This document shows positions 8,887 through 20,203 of a DNA stretch of 64,000 bases, piece by piece (positions within the stretch are counted from its first letter, which is position 1; every line of letters starts with the position of its first letter). The translations under genes and the position numbers were made by a program. The stretch comes from Sweltsa coloradensis. Lineage: Eukaryota > Arthropoda > Insecta > Plecoptera > Chloroperlidae. The notes beneath the pieces were generated by a model. It searched no databases and was not told the DNA's origin. It worked only from the letters and a program-made list of their open reading frames with translations. The stretch is taken from assembly GCA_024449915.1 (NCBI GenBank), contig JAMZAV010003223.1:60750-124749 (forward strand), given 5' to 3'.

Positions 8887-11800
8887 CAGTGGCGTAACTA
8901 ACGGGTCCACAGGGTCCGCGGTGCAGGGGGGCCCTCGGGTCTGGGGGGGCCCCCCAGACCCGTTACTGCTAATACTGTATATTAGACAAAAATGACCAAG
9001 CAAAAAAAATTCTTAGTATTCTTACAAAAACTCAAAATGATGGCTTTCAATTTGGCCTCATGGCTTTGAATACTCAGTATCCTCTAATCCTTCATAAACC
9101 TTATTTCTCTATCTCCCTCTATTACTCTTTCATTCTGTTTCTTGGAAGAGCCCTTGTCCTGAAATGCACCTAACAAAATATAACCACTTGCTTGAGGGAG
9201 GTATACTAAAAGCACAAACATACTGTATTTTATTATATAGTATAACACACACTCTTTGGAAGGTCTACGGTTATTTGCGATTATTTTACACCCAGGTTCA
9301 ACCAACCAAAATATAAGCTACTCTTCCTTTTGTATAAGCACGTTCTGGAGTAGCTCGAAGATGCTATCTTTTCTTTCACAAAAGTATTCACCCCCACCCT
9401 TACAATAATTTACTGTCAGCAATCACTGACCACTGTTTGAAAGACTCGAAGGAAACGGATCAACGTGACGATCACCCCCAAGTCTGAACCCACTTTTAGT
9501 TTCATAGTGATATTTGTAGAATGTAGACGTGCTTACTTGTGAATGTGACGGTGTGAACTGTGACGTGTGTTCGAGCCGTGTTTCTACTTTCTGTGCCGGG
9601 AAAAGTGTGTGTTTATATTTTTAATTTAAAGAGAATTGTAATGTCATCTTCCAAAACTTATTTAAGTGGCTCTCAAAAACGCAAACTAAAACGACAAAGT
9701 GAACTAAACGACAAAAAAAAACAAAAAAATTAGTTCGTTCTTTTCGTCGAAAGATGTGGTTATCTGTACATCCCCATCACCCATAGTATGTGATGTTGAC
9801 AATAGTGGCAATAATAGTCTTGTGTGCGAGGGTGAAGCCGAGCGTAGCGTTGACGCTGACTGTGATGATGCGGAAGGCATTGGAGGGGAGGGTAATCTTC
9901 AGCAAATCAGTAGTGGGCAGCAATGTCCGGACATAGGCGTAATTAATTCTGATTCTGAGCCTTCAAGCTCAAATGCTGACATAAATATCGCATCAGATAT
10001 TAATTATCCATCTGATCGAGGTAATTTTTCTTTGCAAACACTGGATTCAACAACGAAACGCACAATCTTAAATTACGGTCCCTGCAAACCTAATGGAACA
10101 TTTCCTAAAGACAGTACCGTACCAAGCAAAAGCGTTCATTTTCCACGGGTTATTACTCCATAGTAACAAAAACCGGACAAAAAATTCCTAGAAAATGGAT
10201 TTGCTACTCGAAAATATTAAACAAGGCGTATTGCGAACCGTGTTGGCTGTTTGCTGACAGAGCAAATAGTAATTATAATTCAGCGTGGAGTGACGGAATT
10301 CAGGATTGGCAATGTCTGTCCCAAAAAATCAAGAAGCATGAAACCTCACATATTCATTTAAATGCTTGCATTGTGTATGACACTTGGAAAAGAAATGCAA
10401 CTTTAGAAGATAAGTTTGATGAAGACTTGGAAAAAAACGTTAATGTATGGAGAGAAATAGCACGTCGCATAATTGATGTCACTGTCACTCTCGGAGTCTC
10501 AAATTTGGCATTCAGGGGCCATCGCAAAAAGGTTAGCGAGTTTGACGTTAAAAAAAGCGGGAATTTCCTTTCCATTATACATCTGTTGGCCAAATACGAC
10601 CCTGTTTTAAAAAATCTGTTAGATAATCCAAACTGCAAGGTTAAGTAGGCCTATATGAGCCCTAAAATACAAAACGAAATTATTGGCGTCATTGGTGATA
10701 AAATCCAATTAGATATAATTGAAAAAATTAAGGGAACACCCTTCTATTCAATTATAATGGATGCGACTCAAGACATAGCGAAAGTCGATCAGCTAAGCCA
10801 AATTTTTAGATATGTTACCGTTACAGAAAATGTTCTGACAGTAAATGAATCCTTTCTTGGTTTTCATAATGTAACGGACCAAACAGGTGCAGGGCTTGAG
10901 GCAGCAATCACTAAACTTATAGACGATAAAGGATTGTCCCTCTCCAACTGTCGTGGACAAGGTTTCGATGGCGCCGCTAATATGAGTGGAATATACAATG
11001 GTGTGAAAACTCGAATTCAGGAAAATGAACAAAATTCGGAATACGTCCATTGGACAGCGCACAACTTAAATTTAGTTTTGAACGACTCTGTCAGCAACAT
11101 TTCTGAAATAAGAAGCTTTTATGACACCATTCAAACAGTTTACATTTATTTTGCAAAAAGCATTAAACGTTGGGACATACTACTAAGTTTCCAGCAAGGC
11201 GCACAAACAAAAACAGTAACCTTAAAAAATGTGTGTCCTACCCGTTGGTCATCGCGCTTTGACACAGTCTTATCCATTAGATATAATTACTGCTCAGTCA
11301 TGAAAGCGTTATGCAAAATAATATTGACATCTACCAAAAATGATGAACGTCGGGATGCAGAAGCTCTGAAAAAAAAATGGAAAGCTTTGAATTTGTTGTG
11401 TTGGTAATATTTCAATGCAAAATCCTTGAAACTATTAATTTAGTGTCCAAAGTCATGCAATCAAAAGAGATGGACTTGTGGCAAGCATCTGAATTGCTAT
11501 CAAATGCAAAAACTGAACTGCTTTGTTACCGCACGAAATATAACAATGTTATCAACAGTGCTACAGAATTAGCTCAACAATGGGGCGTTAAACCTACGTT
11601 CAAAGTGAGCAGATTGAAAAAAACTACATGTCGTTTTGGTGAGCTAAGCTCAGATGAGCGCATAGCAAACCCTGAAAATAATTTTTAAAATAAACGTGTT
11701 CTTTGCTTGTTTGGATGTAATGACAAGCCAACTATCCGACAGATTTGATAGCATGAACATATTGAATGCCAAGTTTAGTTTTCTCCATCCGACTACACTA

Positions 11801-12247
11801 ACTTCGTTATCTGATGTCGATCTTCACAAACAAGCGACCCACTTTTTGACAGTTTACCCTAAGGATTTCTCGAACGATTTCCCGAATCAGTTGCAATCTT
11901 GCCGCCTTGCACTGTCGTCTCAATTAAAAGACCAAACTACAATGAGGGATGTAGCTGAACTTATTTTGATAAAAGACAGTGCACTGGCTTGCTGTATTCC
12001 GGATGTGTGTACTGCATATCTGCTATTCCTAACACTTCCAGTGACAGTGGCAAGTGCGGAGCGGTCATTTTCAAAGCTTAAACTCATCAAAAATTATTTG
12101 AGAAGTTCAATGAGCCAGTCTAGACTGAGCGGTCTGGCGATGATAAGCATTGAAAGTGAACGCGCCCACCGACTTGACGTAGCCAGCCTAATAACGAAGT
12201 TTGCGTATGCCAATGCACGAAGACAAATCAAATTTAGGGGTGATTAG
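8887..12247 (+). mobile_element. Decayed hAT transposon (ZMYM1/TTF type)
   Basis: The left end at 8887 (CAGTGGCGTAACTA, then a G/C-rich GGGCCC stretch) looks like the usual terminus of this hAT group, which starts CAGTGGCGTA. The transposase relic 9641-12247 lies inside. I did not find a matching right end (TACGCCACTG) or a second copy of the 8 bases before 8887. The right border is therefore unknown, and the end given is the end of the coding relic. Confidence 0.65.
9641..12247 (+). pseudogene. hAT transposase, ZMYM1-like, inactivated
   Basis: A start at 9641 gives MSSSKTYLSGSQKRKLKRQS, the usual beginning of this transposase group, ending at a stop at 9731. A second stretch, 9754-10163, is the variable N-terminal part. 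From about 10166 a TTF-type zinc-finger region reads KWICYSKIL..YCEPCWLFAD and HETSHIHLN. The catalytic core follows, with IIMDATQDIA and RGQGFDGAANMSG. The far C-terminus carries the hAT dimerisation motif (LPVTVASAERSFSKLKLI, then RSSMSQSRLSGLAMISIE). Damage includes a stop at 9731, a frameshift near 10163, an in-frame TAG at 10646 inside a TAGGCCTA octamer, and frameshifts near 11390 and 11690. It is a fossil. Similar proteins are often annotated as 'zinc finger MYM-type protein 1-like'. Confidence 0.9.
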
Positions 12248-12407
12248 GATCCGAGGACATCTAAGAGACTGTATAAACGTATTATAGACTATACATAGCA
12301 CTGAAAGACTGTACTAACCTATCATGCTAATTGTATTGCTTTCTCCTTGTGTGTTACTGTTGACTTGTCCAATATCATTGTAATGATCAATTAAAGACCA
12401 ATAAATA

Positions 12408-12466
<59 letters not shown>
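12408..12466. repeat. (ATT)n microsatellite
   Basis: About 19 uninterrupted ATT units follow an AATAAA-like motif ('ccaataaatat') downstream of the hAT relic. Confidence 0.95.
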
Positions 12467-12469
<3 letters not shown>

Positions 12470-13088
12470 GCAGACCGTGGCCTGGATGAGGAGGAGGGAA
12501 CAAACTAAAGGGAATGAGAAGGAAAGTGAAGGGAACAGATAAACTACGGAATGCTAAGGAGGTGAATAGGAGAGAGAGGAAGGAAGAAAAAACTTGCTAC
12601 TAGTCAGATGATCTGCAACAGGTTGACCCTACTACAACAACAACAACAACAAAGAATACCCCCCAAATACCTTAGATAGGTCTAGCCTAGCTCTACACTT
12701 ATAATCAACGGAGTGTTGGCCTGGGCCTAATTCATTGTATGTCGAGTGCGGACGGACGGACAGTTAGGTTAGCCTAGGATGCTCATGTGAGTTGTGATGT
12801 GTGAAGCGCCATTGGTTGAAATGGGAAATGGTCAATTCCCAATGCAGGCCTACAAATATAGCCTTGGACTAAGTTACACCTTGGGATTGTTGTAAAGAAT
12901 TTTGTTTAGACTATACAGATTGTTTTTGTCTTGTGTTGTGAGTAGGCCTACCTTTGTAGTTACCATTAACTGGATGGGTGTTTTTTTCTAATTATAGGCC
13001 TAGGAGGCTAGATCTAGTCCTAAAATACTACCAAGGCCTATTAAAATAGCCTCCTCCTACCTTAAAATAAAAATAGTGGTAGCCTCTG
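12467..13088. other. Non-coding stretch upstream of the first visible NPAT exon
   Basis: It holds a short CAA repeat (about 12636-12651), several TAGGCCTA-type motifs and the duplicated motif 'ggacggacgg'. No exon with a plausible NPAT start was recognised. Confidence 0.35.
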
Positions 13089-13543
13089 CATAGTTGGGTA
13101 AGGAACTTTTTAAATGAACAAGTTCCATTTTCCCAGAACTTTTTAAGAACTTGATCCTCTTTAGTTGTTGGGGGAACTTTCAAGTGATCAAGTTCATATT
13201 TTTAGGAACTTTAAAAAAGTTAGGGCCTATGTATCATTTATCATTTCATATCATCATGACCCTACCTACCGCTTGCCGTGCTCTATGACAGCCATATGCT
13301 TGCAAATCGCACGTCCGTGACTGTGCTGTTGGCTGTTGCATTAAACATAATACACGTTAAAGTACCAATACAAATTAAAAATAAAAGGGAACTTTTAAAT
13401 GAACTTAAATTTCATTTTATGCGGAACAAACTTTTTGGAGGTAAAGGTGTAAAAGGGAACTTTAACTTTAAAAAAGTTTCTTTTTAGATTAATGAACTGA
13501 ATCTTTTAAAAGTTCCTTTTCACAAGCAACTTCCCCAAGTATG
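13089..13543. mobile_element. 455-bp hAT-like MITE
   Basis: The ends are CATAGTTGGGTAAG on the left and, inverted, CATACTTGGGGAAG on the right. The flanking 8-mers are AGCCTCTG (13081-13088) and AGTCTCTG (13544-13551), 7 of 8 matching. The body carries many 'aagttc/gaactt' repeats (AGGAACTTTTTAAA and its complement). It lies just upstream of the NPAT exon at 13611. Confidence 0.7.
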
Positions 13544-13610
13544 AGTCTCTGCCTACCTATCCTACCTCTTCTTGGCCTGCCTCGTCATGTTAGCTTTGGG
13601 TTGTTCACAG

Positions 13611-13844
13611 GGTACATTGAGGAAGACGACGACTGTAGTGATGCAGCCAAGAAATTCTTGGAGAGTTCTCAGAATCTACGAGAATGTCTTGAGGTTCACA
13701 AGAGAGGCGGGCGGGTTAAGACGCGCGTCGAGGGCTACGACTTGCGGGCGATCCTGCACGAATATTGCGCAGTGCAGCGTTTTGTCGCGTCTTGCAGCAA
13801 GCAACTTCAAGGAAATGAAGTTAAACAGTTTCGACAACGAGACG
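13611..13844 (+). CDS. NPAT: NPAT-like exon: LisH-type N-terminal region
   Basis: The acceptor is TTGTTCACAG and the donor GTAGGT. The exon starts with the last two bases of a Gly codon and ends with one base of another. It reads YIEEDDDCSDAAKKFLESSQ, then NLRECLEVH, and later YDLRAILHEYCAVQ. This parallels the LisH region of vertebrate NPAT, where a GY-L/I-x-E segment, a FLESS-like block and an L-x-x-IL-x-EY-x-A block follow in the same order and spacing. LisH motifs mediate self-association, and in NPAT the N-terminus is needed for histone gene activation. The preceding exon should supply the start and end with a G, as the family's start-LG-Y order suggests. A MITE ends 68 bases upstream of this exon. 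Confidence 0.75.
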
Positions 13845-14985
13845 GTAGGTCTAGTTCTTTCGTTATCGGTACCGGTACCTTAATAAATTCCTAAACTCCT
13901 CCCTCCCTTGAGTTTTGTAATACATGTATGTTTTTATAAAATTAAAAATATTTTTTATCTAGGGCCTACATTTGTGATAGTGATGACATCGGGTCCATAA
14001 GTTCAAACCGGTTCCTCCACGTCAGAACCGGTTCGGAACGGGTTTTTAACGTTGTTTTTTGCTCACTGGATTGGGCCTAAGACTTGGGTAGGCCTACATG
14101 GGTGTTTTTTTGGAAGCAACTTTACGGCCAGGAGTGAGCTGTCTTCGGCCCCTGCGCTTTGTTACGTAGGACTGACTACAATAGCAGCCACTTTGTCAAG
14201 GCCGGTCAAGTGGTTGATAAGCAGCTGGCAAGGAAGGATAGATAGCCTGCTACATCATTACGAGATCCACGGAAATCATCTGCACAAATAACAGTGCATA
14301 GAATTAAATAGTTATGTGGCCTGGCCGCCTGTAAACATGCCCAAAGTTCATCTTGTACTGTTACTGTAGGTAGATCTTGGAAAAAATGAAACCGGGTTGA
14401 GAAGTTAAAACTGGGTTGCTTTAGAATTGGTTCGGAACCAGTTTCCGAGTAGGCCTACCCGGTGTGATCACTAATTTGTATTGTTGTAGGCCTAGATTGA
14501 TATTTTGTTATTTTTTATTGTCACTTTTATATTGTTTTGAAGATAAGTTCCTATAGGCCTACAAAATAATACAAATTGCAATTGCAAATTTCAAATTGAA
14601 CATATTTTTAAATCCCAAGAAACATGTTTTTTTGTCCCATCAGTATCACCATTCGACCACGTTTACAGGAGTACCGAACCATATCTATTTAAACAAATAA
14701 ACAAAATTCCCACTTAGTCACACTCACAGAACTGATTTTCAATGTGGGACATTAAATTTAAAGTAGACTGAGTCAACCCTGTAGGCCCCAAAAATGTGCG
14801 AGCATGCCGTCAAGAAACTGGATCACACGGGCAGACCACGATGATTATCAATTTAACTATGTTTTATTTTATCTAGGAATATTTAAGCGTCCCTTATGCT
14901 CTTGACACTTGCAACTTTCAATCTAGCTACTAGAGTTTTGGAGGGTTGTCATTTGTCAATAAATCAACTGGTGTTATTGTTACAG
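13845..14985 (+). other. NPAT intron with MITE
   Basis: Intron between the exons ending at 13844 and starting at 14986. It contains the hAT-like MITE 13978-14473 and, at 14728-14800, a fragment matching the SINE 3' part (CTGATTTTCA..TGGGACA) in inverted orientation. No other gene is seen. Confidence 0.7.
13978..14473. mobile_element. hAT-like MITE, TAGKGATGACATCGG family
   Basis: The left end is TAGTGATGACATCGGGT and the inverted right end is TAGTGATCACACCGGGT. The flanking 8-mers are ATTTGTGA (13970-13977) and ATTTGTAT (14474-14481), 6 of 8 matching. Inside, 'aaccggttc' repeats occur in both halves. The family is shared with 15672-16032 and 24146-24660. Confidence 0.75.
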
Positions 14986-15631
14986 GTGTGGCGGAGAAGT
15001 TGGAGTTCTTATTTCAACGATCGCAGTCTACCCAGAAACCTCCCAACAACAACGACGGGTCGCCTTCGTCTTCGGCCCAACAGTTGCATAGAGTCGACCT
15101 TCCGCCTACAACACAAACTCACCCGAGTGTTTTCCTTGTCCCGAACCCTCGTCTCGTTCCGCTTCAAACCACACAACTCTCGCACAGCACTTCCGCACCG
15201 AGCTCTACAGTTACGGGCACATCGGAAAGTAATGCACTCCAATCTACACACCTCTCGCACGGCACTTCCACACCGAGCTCTACAGTTACGGGCACATCGG
15301 AAAGTAACTCACTTATGAAATCCGGTGACGGCCTCGTAGACTCGCAATGCAATCGAAACCGATCGCCCGTGAAAAGGAATACGCCCAACGAAGGTTCAAC
15401 GGAAACAATCAATCCAGTGGGATATACCGATACGCCTACTAAGGGCCCCAAAGTGAAAGAAATATCTAGCTCTAATGCGGACTCTAGCCATTTAGACACT
15501 TCACAAGTCAATAAATTGAACAAAGATGCTGTACCCGTGTTAGATACTCCTCTGAAAGTTGGGGTTTCCTCAGACCGCCCCAATGGAAACAATCCACCAA
15601 CGTTGGGATCTCCATCCACTAAACGAAAGTG
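14986..15631 (+). CDS. NPAT: NPAT-like exon: Ser/Thr-rich region
   Basis: The acceptor is GTTATTGTTACAG and the donor GTAAGT. It begins GVAEKLEFLFQRSQ, which may be the rest of a helical N-terminal domain, and then becomes low-complexity and Ser/Thr/Pro-rich. A direct repeat encodes HGTSTPSSTVTGTSESN-like sequence twice (about 15181-15240 and 15249-15308, near-identical DNA). Two putative CDK sites of the D-T-P-x-K form occur: TDTPTKGP and LDTPLKVG. The exon ends KRK followed by two bases of a Cys codon. Confidence 0.8.
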
Positions 15632-15671
15632 GTAAGTTTTCATCTAGTTTCATTTGCTTTAATGTATGGAC

Positions 15672-16032
15672 TAGGGATGACATCGGTTAGCAAAATCGCT
15701 AACCAATTTCCAAACACCAATACCGATTAAAAAAAAAATTGTTGTTGTTGAAAAATTTAAAAAAAAAATGTAGTTGGGGGTTAGGAGTGGGAGGATGTTT
15801 GTTGCCTCTACTTTATCGGCATATTTACGATCGGGAATACGGGTGTGACCTTGGTTGGTTGGGATGGGTGATCTCGATTTTGAAAGTATTAGCCCTGCAG
15901 CCGAGAAATGGCGCTCACTTGCATACAGATAACCTAGGAAGTTTCCCTTGCATGCCTCGCTACCATTTAAGGGGACTAAAAAAACGGTTTTAAAATTCGA
16001 AACCGGTTACCGGTTAACCGAAGTTATCCCTA
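15672..16032. mobile_element. 361-bp hAT-like MITE filling an NPAT intron
   Basis: The ends are TAGGGATGACATCGGTTA on the left and, inverted, TAGGGATAACTTCGGTTA on the right. The flanks GTATGGAC (15664-15671) and GTATGGAG (16033-16040) match at 7 of 8. It takes up most of the 500-bp intron 15632-16131. Confidence 0.88.
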
Positions 16033-16131
16033 GTATGGAGTAGGTCTTCATTGCACTCCACTACCCCTCCTTGAATATGTGCTACTTGGTCGTATGTTTT
16101 AACATGATCTCATTCCATGGCCATGTTCCAG

Positions 16132-16261
16132 TCCCTCATCGACCATTAAGAGGAACAACTCGACGAGTTCCAGCGGGTCAATTGTGATGACGCCCAACAA
16201 GTCTCGACACAAAGGCGGCTCCGAGGAAGGCGGTGATTCCAACGGCAGCCTCGACTTCTCA
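16132..16261 (+). CDS. NPAT: NPAT-like exon, 130 bp
   Basis: The acceptor is CATGTTCCAG and the donor GTAAGT. Joined to the previous exon it reads KRKCPSSTIKRNNSTSSSGS, then IVMTPNKSRHK, and ends SNGSLDFS in phase 0. It is basic and Ser-rich with one MTPNK site. The KRK-KR cluster spanning the junction could serve in nuclear import; that is inference from composition. Confidence 0.75.
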
Positions 16262-16395
16262 GTAAGTTGCCTAGATCTCGTCTGTTGAGGCCAATAAGAC
16301 CTGGCTTTGAATATTATTTTTGGGGTAGGCCTATAGAGTATCTGTATAGACCATGTGTTCAAGTTCAAGTTACTGTTATGTTATAAAACCATTAC

Positions 16396-17103
16396 CAGGG
16401 CTTGACAAATTTAAAAAAATCTACTTCCGGGCAAGTGGCCCAAAATTTTAGTTGCCCAGACTCAATTCAAGGTTGACACAATAATGTTTTTTCTTTTTAT
16501 ATATGAACGACAATTTTCTTCATTTTAACAACAGCCGCGAGTCATTAACTTTACGCACCTGCTTTTTATCATACTCTCGGTCATATTTTACCTTTTTGAC
16601 AGGTTCATTAGCTAGGCCTAGGCCTATCTCATCTTCGTTAATTGTGAGTGGCTTAAAGTAGGCGTAGTTGGAGACGTTGAAGCTACTCCACTAGGGCTAC
16701 AGTTAAAAAAGTTCTGTATATTCATTAAAGAATGGTTCAATATTACGCAATAGTTTAAAAGTGTCAAAAATGGTTGGAATTTTACGAAACGAAGAAGGTA
16801 AACAAGTCTCGGATCTCCATTTTCTCGACAGCAGTGAATTATGGGTAAAGTCGAAAGGTCGATATCGATTGAAATACGATTGTAGTGGTGTGTGGTGCAG
16901 CCTGTGGCAAGTGCTTGGAACTACGTCGAGCATCTGTCGCCTGTCGATAAAGTAGGTTTCTACTTAGTGAAATCTTACGCGATTCGAGTTTTTAACCGAA
17001 TTTGTTGGTTGCACATACGGGCAACTAACTATAAATTATAGTTGCCCGTGCCTGGAGTGTTAGTTGCCCCGGGCAACTCGGGCATAGGAATTTTCGAGCC
17101 CTG
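16396..17103. mobile_element. hAT-like element with CAGGGCTTGA ends
   Basis: The left end is CAGGGCTTGACAAATTT and the inverted right end is CAGGGCTCGAAAATT. Subterminal motifs 'gggcaagtggccc' and 'gttgcccg' recur on both sides. The flanking 8-mers (ACCATTAC and ATTAAGGT) do not match, so the target duplication is lost or an end is misplaced. Confidence 0.65.
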
Positions 17104-17261
17104 ATTAAGGTAGGTTCCTAATTTACTAAAGTGTAGGGATGGGATAGTGTACACGTTTTAATGCGATTACACGTTTACAGTTTCTACGAAAATAATAAAC
17201 GTGTGTGCGTGTCCCTATGCTGTGTGCGGCCAGCCGCCGGCCCGCCCGGCCGGCCTCGCGG

Positions 17262-17480
17262 CCCTCGCCTTACGAGAGAGGAGCGAACCTGTCTTGATAG
17301 CTCTGTCTACCAGACTGACGCGGCGCATGTGCACTGCGCAGAAGGCGTATAGTGAGCGGGAAAGCTCTATCTCTACAGCTCTCCGTGTAGGACGGACTGA
17401 CGCGTCGCGTCTTGCACATCATCACACGGAACTTGCTGCGCAGAGACGTACTTACCAGACTCGATCGCTACCAGCTGACG
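17262..17480 (+). repeat. G/C-rich inverted repeat, left arm
   Basis: The segment around GAGGAGCGAACCTGTCTTGA, CAGACTGACGCGGCGC, CTGCGCAGAAGGCGTA and GCTCTCCGTGTAGGACGG recurs inverted at about 18600-18870. A shorter relative is at 20565-20640. It lies inside the element 17134-18433 while the other arm lies outside, so the two are independent insertions of one G/C-rich repeat. No coding function is evident. Confidence 0.6.
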
Positions 17481-17525
17481 CGTGAATAGGCGCTACACCA
17501 ACAAAATAGATCGCATACTGTAAAT

Positions 17526-18318
17526 CAGGGCTGCCACTGACATTTAAAAAAAATCCTGTTGGAGGACGTTAAAAATCCGCAAAAATTCGTGAAAAGTCTA
17601 AAAACGTTAATTTCATTGATCAAACTATGAAAATGGCTAAATGTTATGTTTATATTTGTTACCATCATAACCTAAAAGTTGCCAAGGGCCTAGGCCTATG
17701 CGCAGACGAGAATAAATGAGCCAGAAACGCCCGTGGTTGCTTTAATTAAGATTGCATAAAAATGTAAAATGTAACTTATTTACAGAAAATCTGTTTTAAA
17801 TCTGACCTGGTTAAAAAATTCTTAGGCCTAGGCCCTAGGAATGTTGCATCACAATTTTGACCTAGGCCCATGTGTTGTGTTTATTAATAACATTGCAGTC
17901 TTGCAGAACTTGTTAATAACATTTTAATCATAGGCCTATACTAATTCTATTTTTCACGTTTATGATCACATAATCCAAACTTTATAAACAAAAATGAAAG
18001 AAAACAATTTTGTAGGCTCCAATCTCCATTGTTTGTTCTTGGCTCCTCCCACAAGCAACTGTTCTGGCAGAAGCAGTTCCTACAATGTCTAGGACATGGC
18101 TCCGCCCTTGCTCCGCCCCCTATCGAAAGTCGAATCGATTATCGCCCCGCCTTCAATGTTTAGAATCGAAATTAGCCCGCGCAGATTCAAATACACGAAA
18201 ATAAGCATAGAAAACGTAATTAACGAAATATCCGTAAATAAGAGTAAAAATCCGTTTATCCGTTTTGCACCCTAAATATCCGTAAAAACGGATAAAATCC
18301 GTTAAAACGGCAGCCCTG
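17526..18318. mobile_element. hAT MITE nested in the preceding element
   Basis: The ends are CAGGGCTGCCACTGACATTT on the left and, inverted, CAGGGCTGCCGTTTTAACGG on the right. The flanks are CTGTAAAT (17518-17525) and CTCTAAAT (18319-18326), 7 of 8 matching. Both subterminal regions are rich in 'atccg' and 'aaaaatccgt'. Confidence 0.88.
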
Positions 18319-18599
18319 CTCTAAATCCATTTTTTTTTTCAGCAAGTGGCAAACATAACACAGTGTACGTGTACACGCGCTGACAGCCAAGAGTGTGCAC
18401 GTTTAGGAAAGTACACGCATTTGCCCATCCCTACTAAAGTGTACATGTGATGTGCAATGTGCCTACTCTGAAAAAAACATACCGTATTTCTATTTACCCA
18501 AATTTAAGACGATATTTATTTCTATCTTTGATAGTTCAAAAATGGGGGGTCGTCTTAAATTCGCATATCAGGAAAATCAGAGTGAGAAATCTGGCGGGC

Positions 18600-18870
18600 G
18601 ATGTTTTATAGGCGCGTAGTACAGCGGAGCGGGCGATGTTTTCGAGGCGCGGAGTACAGCGCAGAAGTACGTCTCTGCGCAGGTCCCGAGTTCCGTGTGA
18701 TGATGCAAGACGCGACGCGTCAGTCCGACCTACACGGAGAGCTGTAGAGATAGCACTTTCCCACTCCACTGTCTCACTGTACGCCTTCTGCGCAGTGCGC
18801 CTGCGCCGCGTCAGTCTGGTAGACAGAGCTATCAAGACAGGCTCGCTCCTCTCTAGACTCCACACCTACT
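18600..18870 (-). repeat. G/C-rich inverted repeat, right arm
   Basis: This is the reverse-complement partner of 17262-17480, sharing TACGCCTTCTGCGCAG and CTATCAAGACAGG. The two similar open frames on either strand are a consequence of the repeat and not a gene. Confidence 0.6.
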
Positions 18871-19819
18871 GCGCAGAGCGCCTGCGCCTTGGACTAGCAA
18901 GTCAGCTGGCTCAGCCAAGAGGCGAGGCCGGCCTGCTCGGCTTGGTCGATGCACAGTCGTTGCAGCGGAGTAATAACTAATGCAATTTTGATCACGGGAC
19001 TTACAAATTCATCGTTCGAGGTGGGAAATCGTTATTTTTGGCGCTTTTAAAGTCACTCTGCCATAAATCAACATTTATGTAATTTTCTTCATATTTGGCT
19101 CACTTTACAATGAGACAGTGCTCTTTCATAATATGCAAAGCAATATGTACCTAACCGATCTAATTTTCGAAATAATTCCAAATGAAAATCTTCAACTTCC
19201 CTATCTTTTAACATTGGAACACGTGAAAACTATACACTTTTTGACCAAGAAAGTACAGAACGGCGTCAATATAAATGGCATGTTTACCAATTTAGTATCA
19301 AAATGAAGCTAAGTTCTCAAAGAACACGTACATGTCTTTAGAAATGGGTCTATCCGTGCTACTTTTCGAGATTTTTAGACCTAAAGTCCAATGTACGCTC
19401 AAAAACTTGGCAACGCTGTGGAGTTGTCTGCTCCAACTGGCCACACCCCCGCCGCTCGCGTCATAGGCACGGGCCGGCCCGCTGGTGCTTGGCTGTTCAC
19501 TGAGAGCATTACAAAGGTCGGCATTTAGCGTTCAAATGCATGGCCTGTTTTGTACCTCCACTGTTTTTCGAAGTGACCAGATATATTTGTTTCTTTAATT
19601 TTATAAATAGTGCATATCTTTTATCTCTTCTTTATATTTAAGCCAAGTGCAATGGCGTGAAAGTTATCAAGACTGTTTCTCTTAGTTCAGAGCGATAAAG
19701 CGCCATAAGACAAGACATGAAATATCCGCCTACAAAAAAAATTCCATTATCATCATATTCTAAAAAATAATCTGAAATCGAAATGGTATGCATAAAAATG
19801 TAAAAAAAAAAGTAAAAAT

Positions 19820-19890
19820 GTCTGGTCTCGAACCGGCGACCCCTAGAACGCGATCGATTTACGCTAACCACTGGTCCAATAGGCCAAGCT
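19820..19890 (-). repeat. tRNA-like SINE head
   Basis: On the - strand it has a box-A-like TGGACCAGTGGTTAGCG and a box B, CGGTTCGAGACC. The acceptor stem does not close, so it is read as a SINE promoter. Confidence 0.5.
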
Positions 19891-20203
19891 TCTATCCACT
19901 CACTCACACACCTTCTCGTTTCTAGTCTTGAATAGGCCTAGGCCTTTACGCGCGGCACAGGTTTGTCACTCGAGACGACGTCAGATTATTCTATGTATTC
20001 AATTATTGTTCTGGTGTACCACGTTTTGGTTTTCCCAAAAATTATTTGCGAGCAAACATTCCCGTGTGTCAGGTACTTTGCTAGTGGGGCCCGCAGTGCA
20101 ACTTTTTGTAACCACAATCCACAACTACTTTTCTCCCCGCTGTAATGTCTCCAGCTCTACGTGGATGCCCACTTACTACAATGTGGCCTAGACCTATCAG
20201 TTA

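Larger units (their letters stand above)
17134..18433. mobile_element. hAT-like element with TAGGGATGGG ends
   Basis: The left end is TAGGGATGGGATAGTGTACA and the inverted right end is TAGGGATGGGCAAATG. An exact 8-bp duplication, CTAAAGTG, flanks it (17126-17133 and 18434-18441). A second hAT MITE (17526-18318) is nested in it, leaving about 500 bp of its own. Confidence 0.9.

Noticed and set aside
13541..13610. Open frame upstream of the NPAT exon with a start codon at 13541
   Set aside because: The segment ends in a good acceptor (TTGTTCACAG) and its translation does not fit a LisH start; the phase predicts a split Gly codon from an earlier exon.
17201..18980. Arg-rich open frames as genes
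   Set aside because: They are readings of the G/C-rich inverted repeat on both strands and lack any recognisable domain.
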